From UBA4416 sp040387475 (GTDB taxonomy: Bacteria > Bacteroidota > Bacteroidia > B-17B0 > Aurantibacillaceae), in contig JAZKDT010000001.1 in the NCBI GenBank assembly GCA_040387475.1, positions 248,001 through 312,000 on the forward strand: DNA of 64,000 bases. The letters run 5' to 3'. The notes beneath the pieces are model-generated. The model was not told the DNA's origin, made no database searches, and saw nothing but the letters and a program-made list of their open reading frames with translations. Of the stretch, positions 1 through 6,999 are shown piece by piece. Numbering within the stretch: the first letter of the stretch is position 1; every line of letters starts with the position of its first letter. Both the position numbers and the translations under genes were made by a program.

Positions 1-2
1 AC

Positions 3-137
3 ACAATTAAATCAATTGGAAATGGGGATTACCTTACGGTTGATGACAACTTAGACTTGTTTAGTCTACATCATGATCCTTTTGAAATTAAAAAAATCTC
101 TGAAACTTTACATAATATCGACCTATCAAAAATCTAA
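3..137 (+). CDS. C-terminal fragment of an unidentified protein (5' end outside window)
   Basis: An open frame runs in from the left edge and ends at the TAA at 135-137, giving 44 residues. The composition looks coding (GNGDYLTVDD, then an amphipathic tail ending NIDLSKI). The order 'GNGDYL-x-D', an acidic stretch and a final helix is reminiscent of the C-terminus of SMI1/KNR4 (SUKH) domains, but the piece is too short to assign. It ends 11 bases before the next start codon, so the two genes may be co-transcribed. Confidence 0.5.
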   Translation, partial: TIKSIGNGDYLTVDDNLDLFSLHHDPFEIKKISETLHNIDLSKI

Positions 138-148
138 AAAAATAGTTT

Positions 149-577
149 ATGAAGAATCTAAAAAACCTAATTATATGCTTATTTATAGCAAGCACCTCTT
201 TCGGGCAAATCATTGAATACGGCTACACCAACAGCGGTAACCGCAGCTTGCGTAAGCTGAGCTTATCAGCCTGGCGTGTAGGACAGAAAGATAGCGCGCA
301 GTCGGTGAAAGAATTTCCGAAAGTATTAATGCAGGAAGGCCTGAGTGTGTTTCCTAATCCTACCAAGGATCACATTGTGTTAACCATCAATGATTTTGAT
401 CCGGCTGAGACCAACAGCATGACGTTAATTGATGTAAAAGGAAATGTGGTGATGGAACAAAAAGTAACGTCGGCGCATTCAGAAATGGACGTGTCCAAAT
501 TAACAGCTGGTATCTATTATTTTAATGTGGTAAAGAATAAAAACATGCTGTATTATAAACTGGTAAAGATCGATTAG
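149..577 (+). CDS. Small T9SS type A sorting-domain protein
   Basis: A 142-aa protein with a signal peptide (basic MKNLKN start, hydrophobic core, cleavage near residue 19 after SFG). The last ~75 residues form a type A T9SS C-terminal domain: 'VFPNPTKD' at the domain start, a central 'DVKGNVV' strand, and the closing 'LTAGIYYFNVV ... YYKLVKID'. Only about 45 residues lie between the signal peptide and the sorting domain, so the mature cargo is very short. It is expected to cross the inner membrane by Sec and the outer membrane by T9SS, and then be anchored or released. The cargo shows no enzymatic motif. Export by T9SS is well supported; function is unknown. Confidence 0.85.
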   Translation: MKNLKNLIICLFIASTSFGQIIEYGYTNSGNRSLRKLSLSAWRVGQKDSAQSVKEFPKVLMQEGLSVFPNPTKDHIVLTINDFDPAETNSMTLIDVKGNVVMEQKVTSAHSEMDVSKLTAGIYYFNVVKNKNMLYYKLVKID

Positions 578-640
578 CACATTATCGTTTCTGCTTTAAA
601 AGCTTTACCTTTACTTAACCAACTATTTTGAACTCATCAC

Positions 641-1063
641 ATGAAAACAAATTCTTTTAAATTAACCATACTCATGGGCGCTATGTTAATAGCACTCGTT
701 TCCTGCAAGGATAAAAAAACCACCACCACACCGGATGAGACTACACCGGTAACTCCGGAAGCGCCCTGTTTCAATACTAACAGTAACGGTACCTATACGG
801 CCGGGATAGGCTCCATTCAATCAGGATCTACCGTAACATCCTTTACCGGCGGCGTTGTTACCATTAACAGGACGGCTTGCCATGAAGTAAGCCTCACCTT
901 ATCAACCTATGCCGGAAATAAATCGGAGGCCGTTACTAATGTCACTTTAAACAGCAATAATATTTATGAAGGCACTGTCTCTACGGGCAGTATCACCATG
1001 TCGTTTGGAAGCCATTTAAATGCCCAGGCGCCCGGTTCTTTTACCGTTATTGCCAATAAATAA
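641..1063 (+). CDS. Putative lipoprotein, Thr-rich, function unknown
   Basis: A 140-aa protein with a lipoprotein signal: basic N-terminus, hydrophobic stretch and lipobox 'LVSC' with the acylated Cys near residue 22. A Lys/Thr/Pro-rich linker follows (KDKKTTTTPDETTPVTP), then a beta-rich domain with two further cysteines (CFNTN and TACHEV) that may form a disulfide. No family was recognised. It lies 63 bases after a T9SS substrate on the same strand and is followed by a clear terminator, so it ends this transcription unit. It is probably anchored in the outer membrane or exposed at the surface. Confidence 0.8.
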   Translation: MKTNSFKLTILMGAMLIALVSCKDKKTTTTPDETTPVTPEAPCFNTNSNGTYTAGIGSIQSGSTVTSFTGGVVTINRTACHEVSLTLSTYAGNKSEAVTNVTLNSNNIYEGTVSTGSITMSFGSHLNAQAPGSFTVIANK

Positions 1064-1083
1064 AGGTTTGTTTGTTTTTTATG

Positions 1084-1112
1084 AAATCCTGCTTCATTGA
1101 AGCGGGATTTTT
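1084..1112 (+). terminator. Rho-independent terminator after the lipoprotein gene
   Basis: A GC-containing inverted repeat (AATCCTGCTTCA paired with TGAAGCGGGATT, with one G-T pair) is followed directly by a T-run, 20 bases after the stop at 1063. Confidence 0.75.
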
Positions 1113-1313
1113 TATGGGTGCTATGAGCAGAAGTATTCCTTTATATAAGGAAATAGATTGTTGGTTACATGAATAGGTCCTGTATTTTTACTTTTGGTAC
1201 CAAGTACTTTTCAAAAGCCCCTCAGTAGCCGGTGGCCATTCAATCAAACTCGCTTATCTTGATGCTCAGGAAATGTTTAATGAAGGATTACAGATATCAG
1301 GTAAGTCACACAT
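1113..1313. other. Non-coding stretch between convergent genes; possible decayed coding remnant
   Basis: There is no complete gene here. With the terminators on either side this forms the 304-base gap 1064-1367, the only one over 300 bases in the window. On the plus strand the frame through 1240-1308 reads SIKLAYLDAQEMFNEGLQIS, which has coding-like composition, but it has no start codon and upstream it reads low-complexity Tyr/Phe. A decayed gene fragment is possible but not demonstrated. Confidence 0.3.
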
Positions 1314-1348
1314 AAAAAAACCCGCTTCATTTTTGAAGCGGGTTTTTA
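1314..1348 (-). terminator. Strong bidirectional terminator (end of the 1368-2723 gene)
   Basis: A perfect 10-bp stem (ACCCGCTTCA / TGAAGCGGGT, 1320-1329 and 1334-1343) is flanked by an A-run on the left and a T-run on the right, so it can work in both directions. It lies 20 bases downstream of the minus-strand stop at 1368. Confidence 0.85.
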
Positions 1349-1367
1349 TTTATAACCTGATCAAAGA

Positions 1368-2723
1368 TTATTCTACGATCATTTTTTTAGTTGTCACGTT
1401 TCCGTCAACATTTAAAGAGTAATAGTAAATACCGGCAGCATAAGCACCTAATTTAACTGAGTGAGTTCCTGTGGTAGTTTCAACTTTTTCAGAAGAAACA
1501 ACACGGCCCATAACGTCAGTTACTGTAAATACAGCAGAGTTAACATCTTTAGCTAAGCTATAGTTTACATTAGATTCTTTAGTGAATGGATTAGGAACGT
1601 TTTGACCTAAAGCAAATCCGTTTTGTTCTAATTCATTTACTTTAGTTACAGTATTCGTAAAGTGAATAGAGAAATCTATCCAGTAACCCCAGTAAAAACC
1701 TCCTCTTAAAGCGGTTGCAAAAGCTCCGGCTTCCTGACCGTAACGACCTCTTTTGTAGATGTTAGTTGAAAAGTTTTTGCCTGTACCCCAATCATCATAT
1801 CCATCGCTTACATCAGCTAAGGTAGTTAAAGCGGGAGCATCCTGAGAATATTGAATAGCTGCCCATCCGCTTAATGTACCAGGAGATGCACCAGTTGGCG
1901 AAGCATAAGAAACATCACCCATAGCATGAGATCCACCGGCATTAAAAGAAACACCCACAGAAACGATGTTATTTGCAGGAATTAACTGGCCAGTAGCACC
2001 GTTAAGAACAATTGGTAAATAATCAGAAACATCAGCCATATAAGTAGAATCCGCTTTTGTTAATACATGTCTGAATGTAAGTCTGTTAGTTGCAGGAGCA
2101 GTAAAACGAACTTTACTTCCGGTTACACCTGGTGTAGTTGCATATTTTGGAGTTACAAAAGTTCCAAAACCAGTAAGTGGTGCGCCATATGACCAACGTC
2201 CGAAAACAGTTGTAGCCGTTGTATCGCCCCAAACTACTTCAACAATTAATGTATCATCCACATTATTTCCTCTGCGTTGGTATACTCCACCAACCCAAAC
2301 AGTATCTACATAATAAGCGTCAGTACTGGTTAACAAGGGTAAGTAATTAGGATCAAATATGATAGACTTAGGATCAAAAGATTGACCAAAAACATGCATG
2401 TCAATAACACCGGTAGTAGCAAATGATTGTTGCACTGTTGAATCTACAAAAGTTGGATCTACATAAATACCATAATCAGCGCCTGCAGTTCCAACCGTTT
2501 TTGCACGCGAAATTGGAAGAGAGTAACTTGGATCGAAACGACCCTGGAAGTTAGCGGTAGATACTTTTTTATTTTTAACAGGTGCAAGCGGCGTATTAGT
2601 AGTTTTTGGCTGGTAAGGCTGTTTTGGACTAATTCCACTCGCTTGCTGCACAAAGCTTTGTTGCGCTGTGATAGACCCAAAAAGAGCTACACCGGCAAGA
2701 GTGAGAGAGTAAATTTTTTTCAT
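1368..2723 (-). CDS. T9SS type A sorting-domain secreted protein
   Basis: A 451-aa protein with an N-terminal signal peptide (MKKIYSLTLAG..., cleavage after SITA near residue 20). A beta-rich region of about 330 residues contains no catalytic motif I recognise. Residues ~362-451 are a type A T9SS domain beginning VNELEQNGF, with 'NVPNPF', 'VTDVMGRVV' and the end 'YYYSLNVDGN...KKMIVE'. The upstream neighbour (2834-4114) has the same architecture and shared segments (TVWVGGVYQRRGNNVDDTL against SIAVGYSYIRGATNNVADSL), so the two are tandem paralogues. It has its own promoter (2754-2784) and terminator, so it is transcribed separately. Function is unknown; export through T9SS is well supported. 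Confidence 0.88.
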   Translation of the reverse strand: MKKIYSLTLAGVALFGSITAQQSFVQQASGISPKQPYQPKTTNTPLAPVKNKKVSTANFQGRFDPSYSLPISRAKTVGTAGADYGIYVDPTFVDSTVQQSFATTGVIDMHVFGQSFDPKSIIFDPNYLPLLTSTDAYYVDTVWVGGVYQRRGNNVDDTLIVEVVWGDTTATTVFGRWSYGAPLTGFGTFVTPKYATTPGVTGSKVRFTAPATNRLTFRHVLTKADSTYMADVSDYLPIVLNGATGQLIPANNIVSVGVSFNAGGSHAMGDVSYASPTGASPGTLSGWAAIQYSQDAPALTTLADVSDGYDDWGTGKNFSTNIYKRGRYGQEAGAFATALRGGFYWGYWIDFSIHFTNTVTKVNELEQNGFALGQNVPNPFTKESNVNYSLAKDVNSAVFTVTDVMGRVVSSEKVETTTGTHSVKLGAYAAGIYYYSLNVDGNVTTKKMIVE

Positions 2724-2753
2724 CGTTAATTGTGTTTTAAATTAGTATTAATA

Positions 2754-2784
2754 CAAATATAACGATACAAAAGTATAAAAGCAA
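2754..2784 (-). promoter_or_regulatory. Bacteroidota-type promoter for the 1368-2723 gene
   Basis: Read on the minus strand there is TTG (2784-2782), a 20-base spacer, then TATATTTG (2761-2754). This matches the Bacteroidota consensus TTG-N19/20-TAnnTTTG. The start codon is 31 bases downstream of the -7 box. The -33 element shares bases with the T-tail of the terminator of the upstream gene. Confidence 0.7.
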
Positions 2785-2816
2785 AAAAAACGGCCCTCAG
2801 GAGGGCCGTTTTTTAC
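2783..2816 (-). terminator. Rho-independent terminator of the 2834-4114 gene
   Basis: A perfect 10-bp stem (AACGGCCCTC / GAGGGCCGTT, 2789-2798 and 2801-2810) has a 2-base loop. On the minus strand it is followed by a run of eight or more T. It starts 18 bases after the stop codon at 2834. Confidence 0.88.
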
Positions 2817-2833
2817 GTTAATATCTGATAAAA

Positions 2834-4114
2834 TTATTGAATGATCATTTTTTTAGTAGAAATCTTGCCATCTACATTTAATGAATAATAATATACACCA
2901 GCTGCGTAAGCACCAAGGCTAATAGCATGTTTTCCAACAGACGAAGATACTTTTTCCGAAGAAACAATTCTTCCGGTAACATCTGTAACTGTAAATATTG
3001 CAGAATTCACATTTTTAGCTAATTCAAATTCTATCACAGAAGATTGTGTATAAGGGTTAGGCACGTTTTGGCCTAAAGCAAATCCTTTTTGCTCTAATTC
3101 GTTAACGCCTGTAATGTTAACGGTTAATTTATACCCGATATCATGATTTTCATACGCAAATGGCGTAGTATAAGCATACGTAGGAATAAAATAGCCATTC
3201 CAGCCATTAGCATTTTGGTTATATCTGATATCCTGTGGAATAATATAAGACATGTTCATGTCAGAAGTATAATCACCTGTCGTTCCGTTGTATACAGGAT
3301 CAGTATTGGCTCCCTGTTGTTCAGAAGACCAAAGAAAGAATGTATTTGTTCTGTGACTGTCAAGTAAAGTATCAGCCGTAGTCCAGGTATAAGCCGGTTT
3401 AAAAGAAACCACAGCGCCAATTTTTTTAGAATTTGTTTGTGGAGCAATTCCGCTGGTTGCAAATTTAATATGACTATACTCACTGGTTGAGTCAGCAGTA
3501 GTTAAAGCATAGGATATTCTTTTTAAAATGGTAACACCGTTTAATCCTGAACCAGCTTTAACTTCGTTAGTGGCCTGGTTATAAACGATATCCTGGTAAG
3601 AAAAAGCCCCACTGCCAATATCCCAGTCTAAAGAATGGTTTTCGGCAATAATCTGGATAATTAAGGAGTCAGCCACGTTATTGGTTGCCCCACGAATGTA
3701 AGAATAACCAACAGCGATGGAATCCATCGTGTAAGTAGCAAATTTATCAGTGATGATAGATTGAGTTGGCATCCAAGCAGGATCCACGTAATTACCTGCT
3801 TTATGGATCCAGGTATATACAGGAGCATCGCTTGCATCAAAACCTAAGATGATAGTTGAGTCCGGAAATAAGTGCATTGGACTTAACACTTGTTGCCCGG
3901 CAAGTATCAGTTCATTATAATCTAACTGGTTAAACCAGGCAGAGCCATTTTGATTGGTGGTTTTTGCTACCGGAACATTATGATGTAATGCAGCATATGT
4001 AATTTTGGGATGCTTCGACAGTTGTTTTCCTGGTGAAACATGAATAGTTGACTTGTTTTGTGCAGTACCTAATACTGACAAAGCCACTAAGGAAGAAAGT
4101 AAAATTTTTTTCAT
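2834..4114 (-). CDS. T9SS type A sorting-domain secreted protein (paralogue of neighbour)
   Basis: A 426-aa protein with a signal peptide MKKILLSSLVALSVLGTAQ. The C-terminal type A domain (residues ~338-426) begins VNELEQKGFALGQ and contains 'NVPNPYT', 'VTDVTGRIV' and the end 'YYYSLNVDGK...KKMIIQ'. That domain is almost identical to the one in the downstream gene, while the cargo halves have diverged strongly. The N-terminal two thirds are beta-rich with no recognised enzyme signature. The gene is flanked by a consensus promoter upstream (4143-4173) and a perfect terminator downstream. It is probably a surface or secreted protein of unknown function, and the pair arose by tandem duplication. 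Confidence 0.88.
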   Translation of the reverse strand: MKKILLSSLVALSVLGTAQNKSTIHVSPGKQLSKHPKITYAALHHNVPVAKTTNQNGSAWFNQLDYNELILAGQQVLSPMHLFPDSTIILGFDASDAPVYTWIHKAGNYVDPAWMPTQSIITDKFATYTMDSIAVGYSYIRGATNNVADSLIIQIIAENHSLDWDIGSGAFSYQDIVYNQATNEVKAGSGLNGVTILKRISYALTTADSTSEYSHIKFATSGIAPQTNSKKIGAVVSFKPAYTWTTADTLLDSHRTNTFFLWSSEQQGANTDPVYNGTTGDYTSDMNMSYIIPQDIRYNQNANGWNGYFIPTYAYTTPFAYENHDIGYKLTVNITGVNELEQKGFALGQNVPNPYTQSSVIEFELAKNVNSAIFTVTDVTGRIVSSEKVSSSVGKHAISLGAYAAGVYYYSLNVDGKISTKKMIIQ

Positions 4115-4142
4115 GATTTTTATTTTTTTATAGATCGTAGTC

Positions 4143-4173
4143 CAAATTTAAAAAATAAAACACTTCTTTACAA
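4143..4173 (-). promoter_or_regulatory. Bacteroidota-type promoter for the 2834-4114 gene
   Basis: On the minus strand TTG (4173-4171), a 20-base spacer and TAAATTTG (4150-4143) match the TTG-N19/20-TAnnTTTG consensus. The start codon is 29 bases downstream of the -7 box. Confidence 0.7.
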
Positions 4174-4220
4174 GAAAATTAACATTAGTTGAGGATACAA
4201 TTTTATGAAAAAAGTATTCT

Positions 4221-4228
4221 TATCTTTG
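4221..4228 (+). promoter_or_regulatory. -7 box directly before the thioesterase start (near-leaderless transcript)
   Basis: TATCTTTG is a full match to TAnnTTTG and ends only 4 bases before the ATG at 4233. Transcription starting 5-7 bases after the box would give a leaderless or nearly leaderless mRNA. No TTG occurs at the preferred upstream distance. Confidence 0.5.
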
Positions 4229-4232
4229 AAAC

Positions 4233-4652
4233 ATGTTACACAACACCACTGAAATACCAGTCAGATTTAGCGAAGTAGATTCCCTGAGAGTAGTTTGGCA
4301 CGGACATTATGTTAAATATTTTGAAGACGGCCGGGAAGCTTTTGGCAAACAATATCAACTTGGTTATCTGGATGTTTATGAGCACGGGCTCGCAGTTCCC
4401 TTAATTGATTTAGAATTAAAGTTTAAGCGCATACTGGAATATGGCGATAGTGCCATTATTGAAACCACCTATATTAATTCGCCGGCAGCAAAACTCATTT
4501 TTGAATATAAAATCATGAGCGCTAAACACGGATACTTGGCGTGCACCGGCAAAAGTACCCAGGTGTTTATGACACCGGCATCGAGAGAATTACATATTAC
4601 CATTCCTCCGTTTATGGAAAGCTGGAAGAAAAAATGGAACATAAGCTCTTAG
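4233..4652 (+). CDS. Acyl-CoA/ACP thioesterase, 4HBT hotdog family
   Basis: A 139-aa single-domain hotdog protein of typical 4-hydroxybenzoyl-CoA thioesterase length. The N-terminal strand and active-site region read VRFSEVDSLRVVWHG, then YVKYFEDGREAF. Asp16 sits at the usual catalytic position, followed by the long hotdog helix. No signal peptide, so cytoplasmic. It should hydrolyse acyl thioesters. It is the first gene of a compact run with a LolA-like carrier, a lipoprotein, a FabZ-like dehydratase and a DUF420 protein. This combination is known from aryl-polyene and dialkylresorcinol/flexirubin loci, where the thioesterase works on polyene acyl chains. That pathway role is inferred from context only. 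Confidence 0.82.
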   Translation: MLHNTTEIPVRFSEVDSLRVVWHGHYVKYFEDGREAFGKQYQLGYLDVYEHGLAVPLIDLELKFKRILEYGDSAIIETTYINSPAAKLIFEYKIMSAKHGYLACTGKSTQVFMTPASRELHITIPPFMESWKKKWNISS

Positions 4653-4707
4653 TGTTTCTTAACAAAACCGGCATTTTAGCCAAACATTTATTTTTTACTT
4701 TTGATGT

Positions 4708-5328
4708 ATGTATAAAGCACTTATAATTTTTTTATTTCCCTTTATTGGTTTTTCTCAAAACTTTAAAACGGTGAAAGATACAACCGCCTTAAAGCAAAAA
4801 ATTGAGGCCATGAGCAAAACCACAACGTCTATCGAGTCTGATTTTGTGCAGGAAAAAAATCTAAGTATGCTGTCTGAAAAAATTATCAGTAAAGGACATT
4901 TTGTATTTAAAAAAGAAAACCTGCTGAGGTGGGAGTATGCAAGTCCATCCAAATACCTTATCGTTATTAATAAAGATAAAATTACGATCAAGGATGAGAA
5001 AAAAACCACTAAGTATGACATGAACAGCAACAAGGTGTTTAAAGAAATAAATGACATTATGTTATCCTGTGTTCAGGGAACAATTTTTAAATCTAATAAA
5101 TTCAAAACGGCTTATTTTGAAGGCGAGAAAGGCTATAAACTAGAGTTGATTCCACAGGCAAAAAACATGAAAGAAACTTTCAAAAAAATTAACCTGTATT
5201 TTGATAAAAACGTAACTTCGGTGTCTAAAATGGAAATGGTAGAAAATAACGATGACATTACATCGCTTGACTTTACCAACAAAAAATTAAATGGCCCGAT
5301 TGCTGAAACTATATTTATCGTTAAGTAG
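4708..5328 (+). CDS. LolA-like outer-membrane lipoprotein carrier protein
   Basis: A 206-aa protein with a short signal peptide (MYKALIIFLFPFIGFSQ). The mature part fits the LolA fold: an early helix with 'IESDFVQEKNLSML', then the strand pair 'KGHFVFKKENLLRWEY', 'YLIVINKDKITIKD', and later strands 'INLYFDKN' and 'MVENNDDIT'. LolA proteins carry lipoproteins or lipids across the periplasm. LolA-like copies within aryl-polyene loci are thought to handle the polyene lipid rather than general lipoproteins. It lies 55 bases after the thioesterase, and its 3' end overlaps the next gene by 38 bases, so translation is probably coupled. Family assignment is good; substrate is unknown. Confidence 0.8.
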   Translation: MYKALIIFLFPFIGFSQNFKTVKDTTALKQKIEAMSKTTTSIESDFVQEKNLSMLSEKIISKGHFVFKKENLLRWEYASPSKYLIVINKDKITIKDEKKTTKYDMNSNKVFKEINDIMLSCVQGTIFKSNKFKTAYFEGEKGYKLELIPQAKNMKETFKKINLYFDKNVTSVSKMEMVENNDDITSLDFTNKKLNGPIAETIFIVK

Positions 5329-5956
5329 TATTTTATTACTAACAGGCTGCAGCATTTCCAAATACAATCATTTAACATGTGAAAAAGTTGGTATACACGT
5401 TCAGGCTATTAAGCCGGTTGTCAGCTCAACAACTGTTTCCAAGTACAACACCTCTATAGATATTCTCAAAAACCATTTAACAGGAATTTTAGTTGTCAAA
5501 CAAACCGATTCAATTACAACACGGCTGGTATTTGTGACTGAGCTTGGTATGAAAATGTTTGATTTTGAAGCAAAAAGAGGCGAGATGAACGCTGTGTATG
5601 TTTTTGAGCCTTTAAATAAGCCAAAATTAATAGAAGTATTAAAACGCAATTTTAGCAATATGTTTTTATTAAACAGGAACTATTCTACCAGTCTTTATTC
5701 TTGCAGTAATAAGCACTTCTCCAAAATCATGTATGATAAAAGAGGAAAAGAAAAATGGTACTATTCAGGCATGAATACTGGTTCCACTGTTTTGAATTTG
5801 TCTCTTCAGGAAACATTTCTAAAACGGAAACGAGCTTCAAAAATTGAATACACCTATAATTCCGATACGCAAAGCTATTCCCAAATTAAATGCAAGCAGT
5901 ACGGTCTCATTAAATTTTATTTTGAATTAACCGAAATACAGAAAGCCAATGACTAA
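5291..5956 (+). CDS. Putative outer-membrane lipoprotein in the LolA/hotdog operon
   Basis: A 221-aa protein with a lipoprotein signal: basic start MARLLK, hydrophobic core and lipobox 'LLTGCS' with Cys at residue ~20. The remainder is mixed alpha/beta with strand pairs such as 'GILVVKQT...TTRLVFVTELGMKMFDFE'. This resembles LolB-type and DUF3261-type lipoproteins that accompany LolA-like proteins in aryl-polyene loci. I could not confirm the family by eye. The start lies inside the LolA gene (38-base overlap) and the stop overlaps the next start, so the four genes form one translationally coupled operon. It probably receives cargo from the LolA-like carrier at the outer membrane (inference). 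Confidence 0.7.
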   Translation: MARLLKLYLSLSSILLLTGCSISKYNHLTCEKVGIHVQAIKPVVSSTTVSKYNTSIDILKNHLTGILVVKQTDSITTRLVFVTELGMKMFDFEAKRGEMNAVYVFEPLNKPKLIEVLKRNFSNMFLLNRNYSTSLYSCSNKHFSKIMYDKRGKEKWYYSGMNTGSTVLNLSLQETFLKRKRASKIEYTYNSDTQSYSQIKCKQYGLIKFYFELTEIQKAND

Positions 5957-6329
5957 TACTTTTTTACTGAATGATTTTTACACAGTTGTTTCTATTCAGA
6001 AGCCGGCTGAAAACAAGCTTTTGGCAACCATTCAATTAAATGTTGACCATGACATTTTTAAAGGACATTTTGAACAAATGCCTGTTGTGCCGGGTGTTTG
6101 TCAAACACAAATGATTAAAGAAATACTGCAGCAGGAAACGGGCAAGGACCTTACCTTAACCACCGGTAATAACATTAAATTTACAGGAATGATCATTCCT
6201 ACACAAAATCCCGGATTCCAATTGGAATTGAGTTATACCGTAGCTCAAAACCAATATACCGTTGATGCCCAAATGTTTTTTGAAAACACTATCTTTACAA
6301 AATTTAAAGGAACTTTTACGATAAACTAA
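5949..6329 (+). CDS. FabZ/ApeP-like 3-hydroxyacyl-ACP dehydratase (hotdog)
   Basis: A 126-aa hotdog protein with the FabZ active-site signature DHDIFKGHFEQMPVVPGV, including His40 (catalytic in FabZ) and the PGV turn. FabZ enzymes dehydrate 3-hydroxyacyl-ACP during fatty-acid elongation. The short length and company (thioesterase, LolA-like) point to a dedicated secondary-lipid dehydratase such as that of aryl-polyene loci, not the housekeeping FabZ. It overlaps the lipoprotein gene by 8 bases and is followed with no gap by the DUF420 gene. Cytoplasmic. No ketosynthase or acyl carrier protein gene is present nearby, so partners must be encoded elsewhere. Confidence 0.78.
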   Translation: MTNTFLLNDFYTVVSIQKPAENKLLATIQLNVDHDIFKGHFEQMPVVPGVCQTQMIKEILQQETGKDLTLTTGNNIKFTGMIIPTQNPGFQLELSYTVAQNQYTVDAQMFFENTIFTKFKGTFTIN

Positions 6330-6929
6330 ATGGAAACTCAAACTTTACTCAGCAAGCAGAACGACAAAACGGTTTTTAAAATTGTACTGGCAGTTAGCGC
6401 ATTAATTTGTGTAGTCGTAGTAGTACTAAACCAAAAACTGATTCCGGTTCCCGATGCTTTTCCCTCGTTTATTTATAAGTTACCTATGGTGAACGCGTTT
6501 TTAAACGCCTCCTGCAGCATTTTGCTGATAGCTTCGCTTTGGGCCATTAAAAGAAGAAACATCGAATTACATAAAAAATTAAATCTGACCGCTTTTCTGT
6601 TCTCTTCTTTATTTTTGATTTCTTATGTAACGGCTCATTATTTTATTCCTGATACTAAATTTGGCGATGTCGATCATAACGAAGTATTGGATAAAGCAGA
6701 ATTAGCAGTTGTTTCGGGCATCAGACCAGTGTACCTGGCGATACTATTAAGTCACATTTTTTTGGCTGTATTGGTTTTACCCATGACGTTATTATCCTTT
6801 TACTATGGCTTGAAAGATGATCGGGTTAAGCACAAGAAAATTACACGCTTTAGTTATCCCATTTGGTTGTATGTAACCATAACCGGTGTAGTCGTTTATT
6901 TAATGATTTCGCCCTACTACAATTACTAA
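6330..6929 (+). CDS. DUF420 family polytopic membrane protein
   Basis: A 199-aa protein with five predicted membrane segments (about residues 17-35, 48-65, 82-100, 134-155, 170-190). It has the charged/histidine pattern of the DUF420 (YozB/CtaM-like) family: 'ELHKKLNL' before helix 3, 'TAHYF' after it, 'LLSHIFLAVLVLP' in helix 4, and 'HKKITRFSYPIWLYV' before helix 5. CtaM is needed to activate haem-copper oxidases in Bacillus. A role here is not shown. The loop after helix 3 (GDVDHNEVLDKAE) looks like an EF-hand-type acidic loop. The start abuts the dehydratase stop with no gap, so it shares that transcript, although functionally it may be unrelated. Confidence 0.75.
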   Translation: METQTLLSKQNDKTVFKIVLAVSALICVVVVVLNQKLIPVPDAFPSFIYKLPMVNAFLNASCSILLIASLWAIKRRNIELHKKLNLTAFLFSSLFLISYVTAHYFIPDTKFGDVDHNEVLDKAELAVVSGIRPVYLAILLSHIFLAVLVLPMTLLSFYYGLKDDRVKHKKITRFSYPIWLYVTITGVVVYLMISPYYNY

Positions 6930-6950
6930 TTTAATTTTTAAATTACTAAT

Positions 6951-6980
6951 GAGCCACGAATAATTTTTGTGGCTCTTTTT
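6951..6980 (+). terminator. Terminator of the thioesterase-DUF420 operon
   Basis: Inverted repeat GAGCCAC / GTGGCTC (6951-6957, 6969-6975) followed by TTTTT, 22 bases after the stop at 6929. The T-run touches the rpoN -7 box. Confidence 0.7.
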
Positions 6981-6981
6981 G

Positions 6982-6989
6982 TATATTTG
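6982..6989 (+). promoter_or_regulatory. -7 box of rpoN
   Basis: TATATTTG matches TAnnTTTG and ends 10 bases before the ATG at 7000, implying a leader of only a few bases. It also makes the TTG at 6967, which lies upstream of this box, unlikely as the rpoN start. Confidence 0.5.
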
Positions 6990-6999
6990 TTACAGTATT

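Noticed and set aside
6967..6999. TTG start for rpoN, 11 codons upstream of the ATG
   Set aside because: It lies inside the upstream terminator and before the -7 box at 6982. The extra residues are not part of the sigma-54 family.
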